Assembly (NCBI GenBank): GCA_945898275.1
Contig: CAMDHZ010000003.1
Span: forward strand, 1 to 64,000
Direction of reading: 5' to 3'
DNA: 64,000 nucleotides
Source: Chitinophaga pinensis
Lineage (GTDB): Bacteria; Bacteroidota; Bacteroidia; UKL13-3
Made by a program: the position numbers and the translations under genes. Shown here in pieces: positions 9,013 to 20,006 of the stretch (the stretch's first letter is position 1; each line of letters starts with the position of its first letter). Under the pieces are notes generated by a model. The model saw only the letters and a program-made list of their open reading frames with translations. It ran no database searches and was not told where the DNA came from.

Positions 9013-10554
9013 CTACAAAGGAATGTTTCCATGCTTTTTCCTAGGTAAATTTACCACTTTGGTTTCAAGCATTTTAAATGCTTTTATCAACTTCGTGCGG
9101 GTTTCCTCCGGCAAAATCACTTCATCCACAAATCCTCTTTCAGCAGCCCGATATGGGTTGGCAAACAAATCTGCATACTCCTTTTCTTTTGCAACTAAAG
9201 CGGCATCTTTATCTTCAGCCAAATCAATATGTCGCTTGAAAATAATTTCTGCAGCACCTTTAGCACCCATCACGGCAATTTCTGCGCTTGGCCAAGCAAA
9301 ATTCATATCTGCACCAATATGTTTACTGTTCATTACATCATACGCACCACCATAAGCCTTACGTGTAATTACAGTAATTCTAGGCACTGTGGCTTCACAA
9401 AAAGCATACAATAATTTAGCACCATTTGTAATGATGGCATTCCATTCTTGGTCGGTGCCCGGCAAAAATCCTGGAACATCTTCAAAAACCAATAAAGGAA
9501 TGTTAAAGCAGTCGCAAAACCTTACAAACCTTGCTGCTTTTTGGCTTGATTTAATATCTAACACCCCCGCCAAGAAAGCAGGTTGATTGGCCACGATACC
9601 AATGCTTTTACCAGCAAGTCTGGCAAAACCAACTACAATGTTTTCTGCAAAATCTTTATGAACTTCAAAGAAACTTGCTTCATCAGCTACCTCATTTATA
9701 ACATCTCTGATATCATAAGGCTGGTTAGCACTTTCTGGAATTATATCTACCAATGCCATCCTGGTTTCATCGGCAGGCGTATACGTTAAGTCTGGCGCTT
9801 TTTCTTCGCAATTTTGTGGAATATAACTCAAAAGCTTTTTAAGCTTAGCAATCCCTTCTATTTCATTTGCTGCAGTTAAATGCGCAACACCACTTTTGGC
9901 AGAATGTACAGAAGCGCCACCAAGGTCTTCACTGCTCACTTCTTCGTGGGTAACTGTCTTCACAACATTTGGACCAGTAACAAACATATAGCTGGTATTT
10001 TCTACCATCATAATATAATCTGTAATGGCAGGGCTATAGACTGCGCCTCCGGCGCAGGGCCCCATAATTGCAGAAATCTGAGGGATAACACCAGAAGCTA
10101 AAGTATTGCGATAGAAAATATCGGCATATCCACCTAAACTTACCACACCTTCTTGAATCCTAGCGCCACCACTGTCATTAAGGCCAATGATTGGAGCGCC
10201 ATTTTTCATGGCTAAATCCATAACCTTACAAATTTTCTCTGCATGGGTTTCAGACAAAGACCCTCCAAACACTGTGAAATCTTGAGAAAAAACATACACC
10301 AATCTGCCGTTAACGGTGCCATAGCCTGTAACAACGCCATCGCCTAAAACCTTTTGCTTTTCCATGCCAAAATCGGCACTGCGGTGCATTACCATAGAAC
10401 CAATTTCTTCAAAACTGCCTTCATCTAAAAAGAAATGAATGCGCTCACGAGCTGTTAACTTTCCTTTTTTGTGTTGGGAAGCAATTCTATCTAAACCGCC
10501 TCCAAGTTTTGCCTCTTCTCTAAGTTGAAGCAATAGTTCTCTTTTATTTGCCAT
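9013..10554 (-). CDS. Acyl-CoA carboxylase carboxyltransferase (PccB type)
   Basis: The 513-aa protein is a propionyl/methylmalonyl-CoA carboxyltransferase beta chain. It has two crotonase-like halves: the first with [13 protein letters not shown] and [12 protein letters not shown] oxyanion-hole glycines, the second with [11 protein letters not shown] and [11 protein letters not shown]. It transfers carboxyl from biotin to acyl-CoA. The ending RKKHGNIPL is conserved in PccB. No biotin carboxylase, biotin carrier or methylmalonyl-CoA decarboxylase gene lies nearby, so whether it acts in a soluble carboxylase or a sodium-pumping decarboxylase is undecided. It starts two bases after the SNF2 gene stop. 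Confidence 0.92.
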   Translation of the reverse strand: MANKRELLLQLREEAKLGGGLDRIASQHKKGKLTARERIHFFLDEGSFEEIGSMVMHRSADFGMEKQKVLGDGVVTGYGTVNGRLVYVFSQDFTVFGGSLSETHAEKICKVMDLAMKNGAPIIGLNDSGGARIQEGVVSLGGYADIFYRNTLASGVIPQISAIMGPCAGGAVYSPAITDYIMMVENTSYMFVTGPNVVKTVTHEEVSSEDLGGASVHSAKSGVAHLTAANEIEGIAKLKKLLSYIPQNCEEKAPDLTYTPADETRMALVDIIPESANQPYDIRDVINEVADEASFFEVHKDFAENIVVGFARLAGKSIGIVANQPAFLAGVLDIKSSQKAARFVRFCDCFNIPLLVFEDVPGFLPGTDQEWNAIITNGAKLLYAFCEATVPRITVITRKAYGGAYDVMNSKHIGADMNFAWPSAEIAVMGAKGAAEIIFKRHIDLAEDKDAALVAKEKEYADLFANPYRAAERGFVDEVILPEETRTKLIKAFKMLETKVVNLPRKKHGNIPL

Positions 10555-10556
10555 AG

Positions 10557-13500
10557 TTATTGCAATAATTCCATTATTTCTTCTACATCTATTTGCTTAA
10601 TTATTGAAGCGTCTTCCTCAATAATATTTTCTGCAAGTAATTTCTTTTTTTCCTGAAGTGCTAAAATCTTCTCTTCAACAGTGTCTTTTGTAATAAATTT
10701 ATAGATAAACACATTTTGCGTTTGCCCAATTCTATGCGCTCTATCTATTGCTTGGCGCTCCACTGCCGGATTCCACCATGGGTCAATCATAAAAACATAA
10801 TCAGCTTGCGTTAGGTTCAAACCGAAACCACCTGCCTTTAATGATATCAAGAAAAACGGAACATCCCCTTCTTGAAAACGGTTTACCATTTTTTGCCTTG
10901 CATCATTGGTCATTGAACCATCTAGGTAACAATAGTCAATTTTTTGTGCTTCCATCCATTGCTTGTAAATAGCTAACTGACTCACAAACTGGGAAAAGAT
11001 GAGCACTTTATGACCTTCTGCCAAGGCGGTTTCAGCCATGGCAATAACTTCATTAAACTTGCCACATTCCCCCTCAAATTCGGGGTTCACCAGTTTTGGA
11101 TGATTGGCAATTTGCCTTAGTTTGGTTAAGCCTTGCAATAAAGTAAAATGACTTTTACTCAAACCCAATTCCCTTACCGATTTGATTATCTCGTTTCTAT
11201 AATAAGATTTTACCTTTTCGTACTGTTCTGCTTGCTCTGCGCCCATTTCGCAGTAAACCACTTGCTCCATTTTAGCTGGCAAATCCTTTGCAACTTGGTC
11301 TTTTTTACGCCTTAGAATAAAAGGGTTAATTAAAGCTTTTAACTGCTGCATTTTTAACAAGTCTTTCTGCTTCTCAATAGGGTATACAAATCGCTCATTA
11401 AAAGATTGCAGACTCCCCAACAAACCAGGATTAACAAAAGCCATCTGACTCCATAATTCTTGCACACTATTTTCTATCGGCGTGCCTGTTAATACCAATT
11501 TATTTGTAGCATATAATTGCTTTACTGCCTTAGAAACTTGTGAGTTGGCATTTTTTATGGATTGGCTTTCATCTAAAATGATATAGTTAAATTTTATGGC
11601 CTTAAATATTTCTAAGTCTACCCTAACCGTTCCATAAGTAGATATCACTAAGTCATAGCCAATAAAGTACTTGGCGTTTTTTATTCTATTAACACCTGTA
11701 TAAATTAAGATTTTTAGTCCTGGTGTAAATTTTCTCGCCTCATTAAACCAATTAAACACCAAAGAATTGGGCACAACAATTAAAGAAGTTCTAATGAAGG
11801 TTTGCTTATCTTCCTTAGATTTAATGGTAGAATGGTGGGCAATTCCTCCGTTTTGCAAGTACAGTTCTTTTGCGGTGGCTTGCTTTTTTGTTTCGGTTTG
11901 AACCAAAGGCGAAGGCGAATCAAAAATACTTAATTGAACACCTGTTGCACCTGTTTTTAAAGCATCTTCAAACTCAAAATTTGCATCTTCTGTTTTGCCA
12001 ACACCCGATTGATATAATTCTTTTTCCTTTTGAATTAACGCAAGTGTTTGAATAGTTTTTCCTAAACCCATATCATCTGCCAAACACCCGCCAAACTGAT
12101 TATCTTTTAAAAAGTAAAACCAATCAAACCCTCCTTTTTGGTATGGACGTAAAGTTCCTTTGAAATTCTCGGGCATATCTGTTTCTCTCATTTGCCCATA
12201 GCTTAGCATTTTGCTTAGCTTATCACTTAGTTTTAAATACTTTCCTCCAGAATGGGATAACTCTTCAATTAAACCAATATGATGTTTATCTAAAACAATT
12301 TCTTCTTCGCTGCTGCTAAACTCAAAAATACCAGTAAGGTTACCAAACCACTCTTCTGGAATAATTGCAACCAAACCATTTGGCAAAATAAATTCTCTTT
12401 TGCCTTTTAAAATATACTCCCTTAAGGCTATAAATGAAAAAGAGTACTCGCCAAAACGTGCAATAGCATTTACATCAAACCAATCTTTTCTTTCGCTTAC
12501 TTCTATTTTCAGTTCCCTCGGACCAATGTAAAACCTAGCGCTTTCGCTATTTTGCTTAACAGCTATATTTGCGGCTTGTAGGTCTTCATGCACAGCATTT
12601 AACCAATCTAAAAACACATACTTATTGGCACCTTGTAACCCTAAAAATCCATCATTGGAGGCTTTCTCAATTTTAGCCTTAGCTAAGGTAAAATAAGGCC
12701 CGTGCACATGGGTAAGCCCAATCTCCTCCAAGAACTTTCTTTTACCTTCTTCCCATTTGGTATTTCTCCCAACCCTTTCAAAATGATATCCTGTATCACT
12801 TTTTATAAGTTTAGCTTGAACCAAATTTTCCGATAGATAATCGAAAGTTGCGTTACCATATTCAAACTCTAATTTCAAAGCCACTTCATTTTCAAATAAG
12901 GATTGCATATTTAGAATGCTTTTCCCATCTGGATAAGACGGTTTTATTGCAAAACAATCCGTTTTTACATCGTACTTTTCAACCAATTGCAATACAAATT
13001 TTGAGAGGTAAGTTTCTTCCGATTTCTTAGGAATTTGAATGTATCGTTTATTCATAAATGGCATTAGTTTTTTACCATCTATATTTTTTTCAAAATCATA
13101 AACTACATTTTCTACCATTAACCATGCAGGAGTTTGAGAAATAATCTGTGCTCCCTTATACATAAATTCAACCTTTTGGTTTTTGTACCTTAAAGTTGGG
13201 TAATACCTAATTCCTTCGGGACTGTTTTTAAAATGAAACCAAATATTAGCACGCTCATCTCCAACTGTTAATTTAACAGAGGTTGGATTATTATCATTGC
13301 CTATTTTATAAATTGTTTTTCCTCTTAGCGCATTAAGAACCTTGTTCATTCGTTCCTCAATAAATGGCCTAATAGAATCCTCTATAAGTTCCTTTGAACA
13401 ATATTTCTGAAAAAACTCATTGGTTCTAATTTTGCGCTTTAACTCTGTATTAAATCTTTTAAAGATATAATCATCGTCCACCTCATCCAATAACTTTATA

Positions 13501-13715
13501 AGTTTAAAATCTTCCTCACTAATTCCACTGCTAAAATAATCGGCAGTTTTAGAAAATACCCTTTGGTGTGTTAAAGTATAAGCACCCTTGCCATTTACTT
13601 GAACCACATGAGGCTCTAGCAGCCAACCCAAATAGGGATGCTGATAAAAGGCATATACCAAAGCAAAGGGTTGTGTGTTTACAACTATCAATTCACTACA
13701 CTTTAAGCAGGGCAA
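10557..13715 (-). CDS. SNF2-family DEAD/DEAH helicase-like ATPase
   Basis: This large cytoplasmic protein (up to 1052 aa) has a long N-terminal region typical of bacterial SNF2 proteins and a C-terminal two-lobed ATPase. Motif I is [14 protein letters not shown], motif II is LDESQS, motif III is LTGTPIENS, and motifs V and VI are [11 protein letters not shown] and DRAHRIGQ. Family members move along DNA or RNA polymerase complexes. The gene has no ATG near its start. TTG codons at 13715 and 13691 are the candidates; the second gives an N-terminus ([17 protein letters not shown]) that fits the family better. Confidence 0.92.
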   Translation of the reverse strand: MPCLKCSELIVVNTQPFALVYAFYQHPYLGWLLEPHVVQVNGKGAYTLTHQRVFSKTADYFSSGISEEDFKLIKLLDEVDDDYIFKRFNTELKRKIRTNEFFQKYCSKELIEDSIRPFIEERMNKVLNALRGKTIYKIGNDNNPTSVKLTVGDERANIWFHFKNSPEGIRYYPTLRYKNQKVEFMYKGAQIISQTPAWLMVENVVYDFEKNIDGKKLMPFMNKRYIQIPKKSEETYLSKFVLQLVEKYDVKTDCFAIKPSYPDGKSILNMQSLFENEVALKLEFEYGNATFDYLSENLVQAKLIKSDTGYHFERVGRNTKWEEGKRKFLEEIGLTHVHGPYFTLAKAKIEKASNDGFLGLQGANKYVFLDWLNAVHEDLQAANIAVKQNSESARFYIGPRELKIEVSERKDWFDVNAIARFGEYSFSFIALREYILKGKREFILPNGLVAIIPEEWFGNLTGIFEFSSSEEEIVLDKHHIGLIEELSHSGGKYLKLSDKLSKMLSYGQMRETDMPENFKGTLRPYQKGGFDWFYFLKDNQFGGCLADDMGLGKTIQTLALIQKEKELYQSGVGKTEDANFEFEDALKTGATGVQLSIFDSPSPLVQTETKKQATAKELYLQNGGIAHHSTIKSKEDKQTFIRTSLIVVPNSLVFNWFNEARKFTPGLKILIYTGVNRIKNAKYFIGYDLVISTYGTVRVDLEIFKAIKFNYIILDESQSIKNANSQVSKAVKQLYATNKLVLTGTPIENSVQELWSQMAFVNPGLLGSLQSFNERFVYPIEKQKDLLKMQQLKALINPFILRRKKDQVAKDLPAKMEQVVYCEMGAEQAEQYEKVKSYYRNEIIKSVRELGLSKSHFTLLQGLTKLRQIANHPKLVNPEFEGECGKFNEVIAMAETALAEGHKVLIFSQFVSQLAIYKQWMEAQKIDYCYLDGSMTNDARQKMVNRFQEGDVPFFLISLKAGGFGLNLTQADYVFMIDPWWNPAVERQAIDRAHRIGQTQNVFIYKFITKDTVEEKILALQEKKKLLAENIIEEDASIIKQIDVEEIMELLQ

Positions 13716-13762
13716 GATAGTTCAAAAGCTAAATATGAATCAAATTTTATTCAGCTTATTTT

Positions 13763-14554
13763 TTAATCTAATTCTCCTTTAAAAACTTGATTTGCAGGCC
13801 CCACTAGCCAAATGTCAGAAAAATGGCTAGGTTCAGCCATATAATTAAACCTAATTGTTAGTTCGCCTCCCATTACTTTAATAGTAACAGAATGTTTTCC
13901 CATGGGTAATCCAACAAACTTAGCAGCAGCCAAAGCCACAGCAGTTGCTCCCGTGCCACAACTCAAAGTTTCATCTTCCACACCACGCTCATAAGTTCTA
14001 ATGGTTATATCTTTTAAACCTAACAAATTTGCAAAGTTCACATTAATACCAAATTCGCGATAGTTTGGATTGTATCGAATTGCTTTAGCTAAATCCACGA
14101 TAGGCAACTCTTTTACATTTTCAGATTTAAACTGCACATAATGTGGCGAACCTGTATTTAATTCGTAAACACCTTCCTGTAAGTTAGAAATATGAGTTAC
14201 ATCTATCATTTTCAACGCAACCACTTGAGCGCTTAAATCAATTTTAACTTCATGCAAACCGTCAATTGCTTCAAATACTGCTTCTTCTCCAATGAGACCT
14301 AATTCATGCATAAATTTCCCAAAACACCTACCTCCATTGCCACACATAGAGCTTTCTTGTCCATCACTATTATAATATTTCATATAAGGCATTCCAGCCC
14401 TTTCTTGCAACAAAATCAAGCCATCTGCGCCAATTCCAAACCTACGGTCGCATAAATTTGCAACCAAGGCAATATCCTCCATTGGAAATTTCAAATCTCT
14501 GTCATCTATCATCACAAAGTCATTTCCAGTTCCTTCGTATTTATAAAACTTCAT
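13763..14554 (-). CDS. dapF: Diaminopimelate epimerase
   Basis: The 263-aa enzyme interconverts LL- and meso-diaminopimelate without a cofactor, for lysine and peptidoglycan synthesis. The two catalytic cysteines are visible at C71 in MCGNGGRC and C199 in LSCGTGATA. The N-terminus KYEGTGNDFVMID is the family signature. It lies on the opposite strand from lysA, the next step of the pathway, about 2.5 kb away. It starts five bases after the stop of the membrane protein at 14560. Confidence 0.97.
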   Translation of the reverse strand: MKFYKYEGTGNDFVMIDDRDLKFPMEDIALVANLCDRRFGIGADGLILLQERAGMPYMKYYNSDGQESSMCGNGGRCFGKFMHELGLIGEEAVFEAIDGLHEVKIDLSAQVVALKMIDVTHISNLQEGVYELNTGSPHYVQFKSENVKELPIVDLAKAIRYNPNYREFGINVNFANLLGLKDITIRTYERGVEDETLSCGTGATAVALAAAKFVGLPMGKHSVTIKVMGGELTIRFNYMAEPSHFSDIWLVGPANQVFKGELD

Positions 14555-14559
14555 TCGTT

Positions 14560-15447
14560 TTACTCTCCTAATTTATGCAATTTTCCATCATCAAAAAGAT
14601 GATATTCCATAAAGTTGATATACAAATGATAAACCTTATTTTGACTATCAAAAGTTAAAACAAGGCCTGGTAACTTATCCATATCATACAGCAACAATTT
14701 TTTTCCATCAAAAATATAACCTCTAAAATGCAATTCAGAATCCCAAAACTCCACCAAAAGTTGTCTTTTCAAAGGAACCTCACTTTTTAGAATTTCTTTA
14801 ATTGCTAGAATTTCTAACAAGCTGTCTACAAAAAGACTATCAGTCTGAACACGCAACTCCCCTAATTTTGAATCTATTTCTTCCTTTTCAATTACGCCAA
14901 ACAAGGTATCAGTTACAAAATAATCACCCTTTATTGCATCCTGATCAGCTTCTAAGTAAGGTATCATCTCGCTTCCAATAGAAGGTGTAGATTTTGCAGT
15001 ATCGGTCACTTTGTTTGTGCTATTCTTAAGTTGTATTAAACTACTATCTGCCTTCAAAAGACTATCTAAAGCAATAGTTTTAGCTTTCTTTCCCTTAAAA
15101 ATATTGAATCGTTCAATTAAGGTAGTTCTTTGTTTACCGCTATTTAATTTCTCAGAATATCTAACACTAAAAAAGTAATCTACAATGAGAACAATACATA
15201 ATAAAGAAATAATCGCATATAACCAACCCCATCTTTCTGGTTTTTTAATGAGCAACTCTGGCTCATCATATTCTGCCAAACCATCTTCTATGATTGAACT
15301 CCTGTTCCTTAAATAAAACTCGAAATCCTCATGAAAAGCCATGTCATTATCTAAGCGTTGCTTAAATAATTTTGCCTCTTCAGGTTTCATTTCGTTCCTC
15401 AAGAATTTTTCAAAAAAGTACTGATGCTTGTCGTGTTGAATTTGCAT
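14560..15447 (-). CDS. Single-pass membrane protein, anti-sigma-like layout
   Basis: The 295-aa protein has a cytoplasmic helical N-terminus (residues 1-70), one membrane segment (about 73-91, WGWLYAIISLLCIVLIVDYFF) and a periplasmic C-terminal domain. The N-terminal pattern of short helices with KPEEAKLFKQRL resembles the zinc-less anti-sigma type seen in Bacteroidota, but no sigma factor gene is adjacent. I do not recognise the C-terminal domain. It is transcribed away from the HtrA-like gene, sharing a 149-base divergent region, and is followed by dapF. Confidence 0.55.
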   Translation of the reverse strand: MQIQHDKHQYFFEKFLRNEMKPEEAKLFKQRLDNDMAFHEDFEFYLRNRSSIIEDGLAEYDEPELLIKKPERWGWLYAIISLLCIVLIVDYFFSVRYSEKLNSGKQRTTLIERFNIFKGKKAKTIALDSLLKADSSLIQLKNSTNKVTDTAKSTPSIGSEMIPYLEADQDAIKGDYFVTDTLFGVIEKEEIDSKLGELRVQTDSLFVDSLLEILAIKEILKSEVPLKRQLLVEFWDSELHFRGYIFDGKKLLLYDMDKLPGLVLTFDSQNKVYHLYINFMEYHLFDDGKLHKLGE

Positions 15448-15530
15448 GAAGCCTTGGTTACATCAAAGGCAAAATTGAACATTTAATTGGTAAAATTTTA
15501 GGGTATTTTCTTCCGTTAGACATTATGTTA

Positions 15531-15553
15531 AAAAAAACCTGCCAATTTGCAGG
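15531..15553 (-). terminator. Small hairpin with T-run, read leftward
   Basis: CCTGC (15538-15542) and GCAGG (15549-15553) form a 5-bp stem with a six-base loop. On the minus strand it is followed directly by seven T residues. It lies in the divergent region between the membrane-protein gene and the HtrA gene. It could stop antisense transcripts coming from the right, or act as a leader hairpin on the forward transcript. Confidence 0.3.
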
Positions 15554-15596
15554 GTGGAATAATTTTTGAAAATTTAAACAAAACCAAATAGCAGAT

Positions 15597-17039
15597 ATGA
15601 AAAAATACATTGGAATCTTTGCAATTGCTAGCCTTGGAGGCTTGGCAGCATTGGGCATTCACAGTTTCATACAAAAGGATGAAACTGCAAAATTTACTGA
15701 AAACTATCTGGCAAAATATGCCAGTATTTCAGAAAGCACTAACAGACCAGATTTTGTTGAGGTGGCAGAAATAGTTACCCCAACAGTGGTGCATATTATT
15801 ACAACCGTAAATACAAGTGCTGAAGAAAATGTCGACCCATTTGGCGGTTTTTTTGGCTTTAGCGTTCCACAAGGCCCTAGACAAGGTTCTGGTTCTGGGG
15901 TAATTATCTCTGAGGATGGTTATATTGTTACCAATAATCATGTAATTGATGGCGCGAGCAAAATCACAGTCATTTTAAATGACAAAAGAGAATACGCAGC
16001 AGAATTATTAGGGAAAGACGCAAATACCGACTTAGCCCTATTAAGAATCGACGAAAAAAGTTTACCCTTCTCAGTAGTAGGTAACAGTGACGAGGTTAAA
16101 ATTGGCCAATGGGTTTTGGCAGTAGGCAATCCATTTAACCTAACCTCCACAGTTACTGCTGGTATCGTTAGCGCAAAAGGTCGCGGTTTGAACCTAATAA
16201 GAGACCCTCGTAATCCTGAAACCCAATATGCAATTGAGTCTTTCATTCAAACTGACGCAGCTGTAAATCCAGGAAATTCTGGTGGTGCGCTTGTATCAAC
16301 TGAAGGAAAACTAATTGGCATCAACACAGCCATCGCTAGTCAGACTGGCCAATATGCCGGGTACTCCTTTGCCATACCTTCCAACCTCATGAAAAAAGTA
16401 ATTGAAGATTTAAGAAAATATGGAAGTGTTCAACGTGGCTTGCTTGGTGTTCAAATACAAGACGTAACCAACGACCTGGCAGAAAGGGAAGGCTTAAAAG
16501 AGGTTAAGGGTGTTTTTATTGCTAAAGTTAATGAAAACAGCGCCGCCGAAGCTGCTGGAATAAAAGATAAGGATGTTATAATAAGCATTGATGGGGAGTC
16601 AGTAAAATCCACCAACGAATTGCAAGAAAAAGTTGGAAAGAAAAGCCCTGGCGATAAAGTATTGGTTGGCCTATTGAGAAAAGGGTCAAAACTTGAATTA
16701 AACGTTACCCTTAAAAGCAAAGAAGGTAAAACCACTTTAGAGGTGAAAGAAAAAACTGAAACCAATAAAATATTAGGTTGTGAGTTCGAAAGTATTCCAA
16801 GAGAAGAAAGAATTAAATTAAAAATTTCAAATGGGGTAAGGGTAAAGAAAGTTGGAGAAAGCAGTAACCTCAGAAAAGCAGGAGTGCCAGCAGGTTTTAT
16901 TGTTACAAAAATTGGTGAAACCGCAATTTCTACTGTGACACAACTCAAAGAAATCCTTGAAAACAAAAAAGGAGGAGTACTCTTAGAAGGAATCAACCCA
17001 GACGGCAGCAAAGGCTATTACGGATTTGGGATCCAGTAA
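15597..17039 (+). CDS. HtrA/DegP-family periplasmic serine protease
   Basis: The 480-aa Do-type protease has an N-terminal membrane segment or signal (residues 4-24). Its trypsin-like domain has the triad H115 (TNNHVID), D145 (NTDLALL) and S228 (NPGNSGGAL). A PDZ domain follows at about 270-370, and a second, more divergent one at about 395-475. It degrades or refolds damaged envelope proteins. Length and order match family members of Bacteroidota. A copy of the dispersed near-palindrome (16185-16194) encodes the Gly-Leu-Asn of KGRGLNL within the protease domain. The gene ends just before the hairpin at 17043. Confidence 0.95.
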   Translation: MKKYIGIFAIASLGGLAALGIHSFIQKDETAKFTENYLAKYASISESTNRPDFVEVAEIVTPTVVHIITTVNTSAEENVDPFGGFFGFSVPQGPRQGSGSGVIISEDGYIVTNNHVIDGASKITVILNDKREYAAELLGKDANTDLALLRIDEKSLPFSVVGNSDEVKIGQWVLAVGNPFNLTSTVTAGIVSAKGRGLNLIRDPRNPETQYAIESFIQTDAAVNPGNSGGALVSTEGKLIGINTAIASQTGQYAGYSFAIPSNLMKKVIEDLRKYGSVQRGLLGVQIQDVTNDLAEREGLKEVKGVFIAKVNENSAAEAAGIKDKDVIISIDGESVKSTNELQEKVGKKSPGDKVLVGLLRKGSKLELNVTLKSKEGKTTLEVKEKTETNKILGCEFESIPREERIKLKISNGVRVKKVGESSNLRKAGVPAGFIVTKIGETAISTVTQLKEILENKKGGVLLEGINPDGSKGYYGFGIQ

Positions 17040-17042
17040 GAA

Positions 17043-17106
17043 GTCCATGGTCCATAGTCCATAGAATTGAAATCGGGCTATCGACCATGGACTATGGTCT
17101 ATGGAC
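17043..17106. repeat. Inverted repeat of GTCCATGG/CTATGG units
   Basis: Bases 17043-17064 and 17085-17106 are inverted copies that match at 19 of 22 positions, separated by 20 bases. The arms are built from repeated CCATGG/CCATAG units. A run of T follows the right arm, so it may terminate the htrA transcript. Its repetitive build suggests a member of a dispersed intergenic repeat family. It also explains why a spurious TTG start for lysA (17067) lies within it. Confidence 0.7.
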
Positions 17107-17129
17107 ATTTTTCCTTATTTTCGCGCAAT

Positions 17130-18362
17130 ATGGAAATAGTGAATGGACAATATACCGCTAGTGGTATTGCGCTTACAGAAATTGCAAATGAATTTGGCGC
17201 ACCGGTTTATGTGTATGATGGAAATACCATTGTAAACCAATATAATACTTTAAAACAAGCGTTTGCACCCATTGATATAAAGGTAAAATACGCTTGTAAG
17301 GCACTTAATAATACTGCAATCCTAAAGCTTCTTAAAAAACAAGGCTGTGGACTAGATACTGTTTCTATCAATGAAGTTTTATTAGGATTAAGGGCTGGGT
17401 TCGAACCAAAAGACATCATATTTACGCCAAACTGCGTGAGCATTGAAGAAATTCAAGAAGCTGTAAACTTAGGGGTTCATATAAACATTGATAATATCTC
17501 CATCCTTGAACAATTTGGAACCATCTACGGCAACTCTGTGCCTTGCTGCATTCGAATTAACCCGCATATTCTTGCAGGTGGAAACACTAAAATCTCCACC
17601 GGTCATATAGATTCTAAGTTTGGCATTTCTGTTTATCAATTGCGCCACGTAGTAAGAGTGGTAAAATCTGCCAATATCAAAGTAAATGGCTTACACATGC
17701 ACACTGGCTCTGATATTTTGGATGCAGGTGTTTTCTTAGAAGGTGCAGAAATATTATTTGATGCCGCTAAAGACTTCCCTGATTTAGAATTTGTTGACTT
17801 TGGCTCTGGCTTTAAAGTAGCTTATAAAGAAGGCGATATTACCACAGACATTCAAGAATTAGGAGCAGCCTTATCGGCTAGGTTCTTAGAGTTTTGTGAA
17901 TCTTATGGCAAAAACCTTGAGCTTTGGTTCGAACCAGGAAAATATTTAGTGAGCGAATCAGGTTATTTTCTAGTGAAAGTTAATGTTTTAAAACAAACCA
18001 CTGCTACTGTTTTTGTTGGCGTTGACAGTGGACTAAACCACCTCATTCGCCCGATGCTTTACGATTCTTACCACCATATTGTTAATCTATCAAACCCTGA
18101 AGGAAAACAAAGAATCTATACCGTAGTTGGCTATATCTGCGAAACCGACACCTTTGGTTGGGATAGAAAAATCAATGAAGTGCACGAAGGTGACATCCTA
18201 TGCTTTAAAAATGCTGGAGCTTATGGCATAACCATGAGTAGCAATTATAACGCTAGGTTCAGACCAGCCGAAGTACTTATCTATAATGGCAAAGCCCAAC
18301 TTATCAGAAAAAGGGAAACCATGGAAGACCTCATCAGAAATGAAGTAGATGCCCAAATTTAG
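17130..18362 (+). CDS. lysA: Diaminopimelate decarboxylase
   Basis: The 410-aa PLP enzyme makes L-lysine from meso-diaminopimelate. The Schiff-base lysine is in VKYACKALNN, the phosphate-binding glycines are in GSGFKVAYKEGD, and the substrate-binding cysteine is in ICETDTFG. I chose the ATG at 17130 (MEIVNGQY); an upstream TTG frame runs through the inverted repeat and is unlikely. Two perfect copies of GGTTCGAACC (17398-17407, 17926-17935) lie inside, both encoding Phe-Glu-Pro. Confidence 0.96.
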   Translation: MEIVNGQYTASGIALTEIANEFGAPVYVYDGNTIVNQYNTLKQAFAPIDIKVKYACKALNNTAILKLLKKQGCGLDTVSINEVLLGLRAGFEPKDIIFTPNCVSIEEIQEAVNLGVHINIDNISILEQFGTIYGNSVPCCIRINPHILAGGNTKISTGHIDSKFGISVYQLRHVVRVVKSANIKVNGLHMHTGSDILDAGVFLEGAEILFDAAKDFPDLEFVDFGSGFKVAYKEGDITTDIQELGAALSARFLEFCESYGKNLELWFEPGKYLVSESGYFLVKVNVLKQTTATVFVGVDSGLNHLIRPMLYDSYHHIVNLSNPEGKQRIYTVVGYICETDTFGWDRKINEVHEGDILCFKNAGAYGITMSSNYNARFRPAEVLIYNGKAQLIRKRETMEDLIRNEVDAQI

Positions 18363-18405
18363 CAATAAAGCTTTTTGTATTGAACCCAACTTAAATTAAA
18401 CACAA

Positions 18406-19959
18406 ATGTTCCAACAAACCATTCAACAGGGATATACCCACAAAGGAGAATCTATCACATTAGGTGCAGCCATGCTAAATGGCCAAGCAGATGCCACTTG
18501 CTTGGTTAAATTACCCTTGAAAACCTTTAACCGCCATGGACTCATTGCCGGGGCAACAGGAACAGGTAAAACCAAAACTTTGCAAATGATTGCAGAGGAA
18601 CTTAGCAAAAAAAGTGTTCCTGTTTTGGTAATGGATATCAAAGGCGACCTAAGCGGAATTGCTATACCAGGAACAATTAATGATAAAATTACAGAAAGAT
18701 ACCAAAGCCTTGGACTAGAATGGAATGCGGCTGCCTGTCCAGTGGAATTCCTTACCTTGAACAATGGAAAAGGAACCCGACTCAAAGCAACTGTTTCTGA
18801 ATTTGGACCAATTCTACTTAGTAAAATTCTTGGACTCAATGATACCCAAGGCGGTTTCGTAAGTTTATTATTCAAATACTGCGACGACCATGAACTGCCG
18901 CTTTTAGATTTAAAAGACCTCACCAAAGTAATCCAATATATTTCTAATGAGGGTAAAGCCACCATAGAAAAGGATTATGGAAAAATTAGCACCACTTCTA
19001 CAGGAACCATTCTTAGAAAGGTAATAGAATTGCAACAGCAAGGTGGCGATACCATTTTTGGCGAACCAAGCTTTGATGTGTTAGACCTGATGCGTATCAA
19101 TGAACAAGGACTTGGCTATGTTTCTGTTTTGCGTGTAAATGAGCTTCAAGACAAGCCAAAACTTTTCTCTACTTTTATGTTGTGCTTGCTAGCAGAATTA
19201 TATGCTAAGCTTCCTGAAGAAGGCGATTTGGATCAACCCAAACTTTGTTTATTTATTGATGAAGCTCATTTGATTTTTAATGAGGCCAGCAAAGAATTAT
19301 TAGATCAAATTGAAACTGTAATTAAACTCATTCGCTCCAAAGGCGTAGGTATTTTCTTTATCACTCAAAACCCAACAGATGTTCCAGCGCCAGTATTAAG
19401 TCAGCTTGGCCTAAAAGTACAACATGCCTTGCGTGCGTTTACGGCAGCAGATAGAAAAAGCATCAAACAAAGTGCTGAGAATTTCCCAGAATCTGAATTC
19501 TATAAAATAGATGAAATGCTTACACAACTGGGCATGGGCGAGGCACTAATTACAGGCCTAAATGAAAAAGGTATTCCAACTCCTTTGGCAGCAACCTTAT
19601 TATGCAGCCCAAGCAGCAGGATGAACATTTTAACCGATGATGAAATTGACAGCATTTGCGCTAAATCTGCTATTGCACGTAAGTATAACCAAGATTTAGA
19701 CAGCCATAGTGCTTATGAAATCTTGAACCAAAAATTGCATGAGGCAGCACAAGCTACCGCTGCAACTGAGGCCGCCGAGGAAGCAGAAAAACCCACGAGC
19801 AGAAGTAAAAACGAAAAATCTACTTTAGAAGAAATCATGTCTTCTCCAGTAACAAAACAGGTGGCTCGCACAGCTGCAAATGTTATCACCAGAAGTTTGC
19901 TTGGCGCCTTAGGCATTGGAGGAACTACCAGCAGAAAAAAGAAGAGTTCTTGGTTTTAG
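18406..19959 (+). CDS. DUF853 (HerA-like) ATPase, YjgR family
   Basis: The 517-aa cytoplasmic protein has a Walker A motif GATGTGKTKTLQM at about residue 48 and a Walker B motif LFIDEAHL at about residue 283. The HerA/FtsK-like core resembles E. coli YjgR. An Ala/Glu-rich linker near residue 445 leads to a basic tail (SRKKKSSWF). Members are thought to be DNA- or membrane-associated ATPases of unknown role. It follows lysA by 43 bases and may share its transcript. The gene ends convergently with the secreted hydrolase at 20007. Confidence 0.88.
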   Translation: MFQQTIQQGYTHKGESITLGAAMLNGQADATCLVKLPLKTFNRHGLIAGATGTGKTKTLQMIAEELSKKSVPVLVMDIKGDLSGIAIPGTINDKITERYQSLGLEWNAAACPVEFLTLNNGKGTRLKATVSEFGPILLSKILGLNDTQGGFVSLLFKYCDDHELPLLDLKDLTKVIQYISNEGKATIEKDYGKISTTSTGTILRKVIELQQQGGDTIFGEPSFDVLDLMRINEQGLGYVSVLRVNELQDKPKLFSTFMLCLLAELYAKLPEEGDLDQPKLCLFIDEAHLIFNEASKELLDQIETVIKLIRSKGVGIFFITQNPTDVPAPVLSQLGLKVQHALRAFTAADRKSIKQSAENFPESEFYKIDEMLTQLGMGEALITGLNEKGIPTPLAATLLCSPSSRMNILTDDEIDSICAKSAIARKYNQDLDSHSAYEILNQKLHEAAQATAATEAAEEAEKPTSRSKNEKSTLEEIMSSPVTKQVARTAANVITRSLLGALGIGGTTSRKKKSSWF

Positions 19960-20006
19960 GTTAATCCTTAAACTTGGCTTTCAAGGCAAATAGGCATTGA
20001 TTGCCA

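Noticed and set aside
16451-17011. Long open frame antisense to the htrA-like gene
   Set aside because: It mirrors the PDZ-coding part of the protease and has low-complexity Leu/Ser/Pro sequence with no motif.
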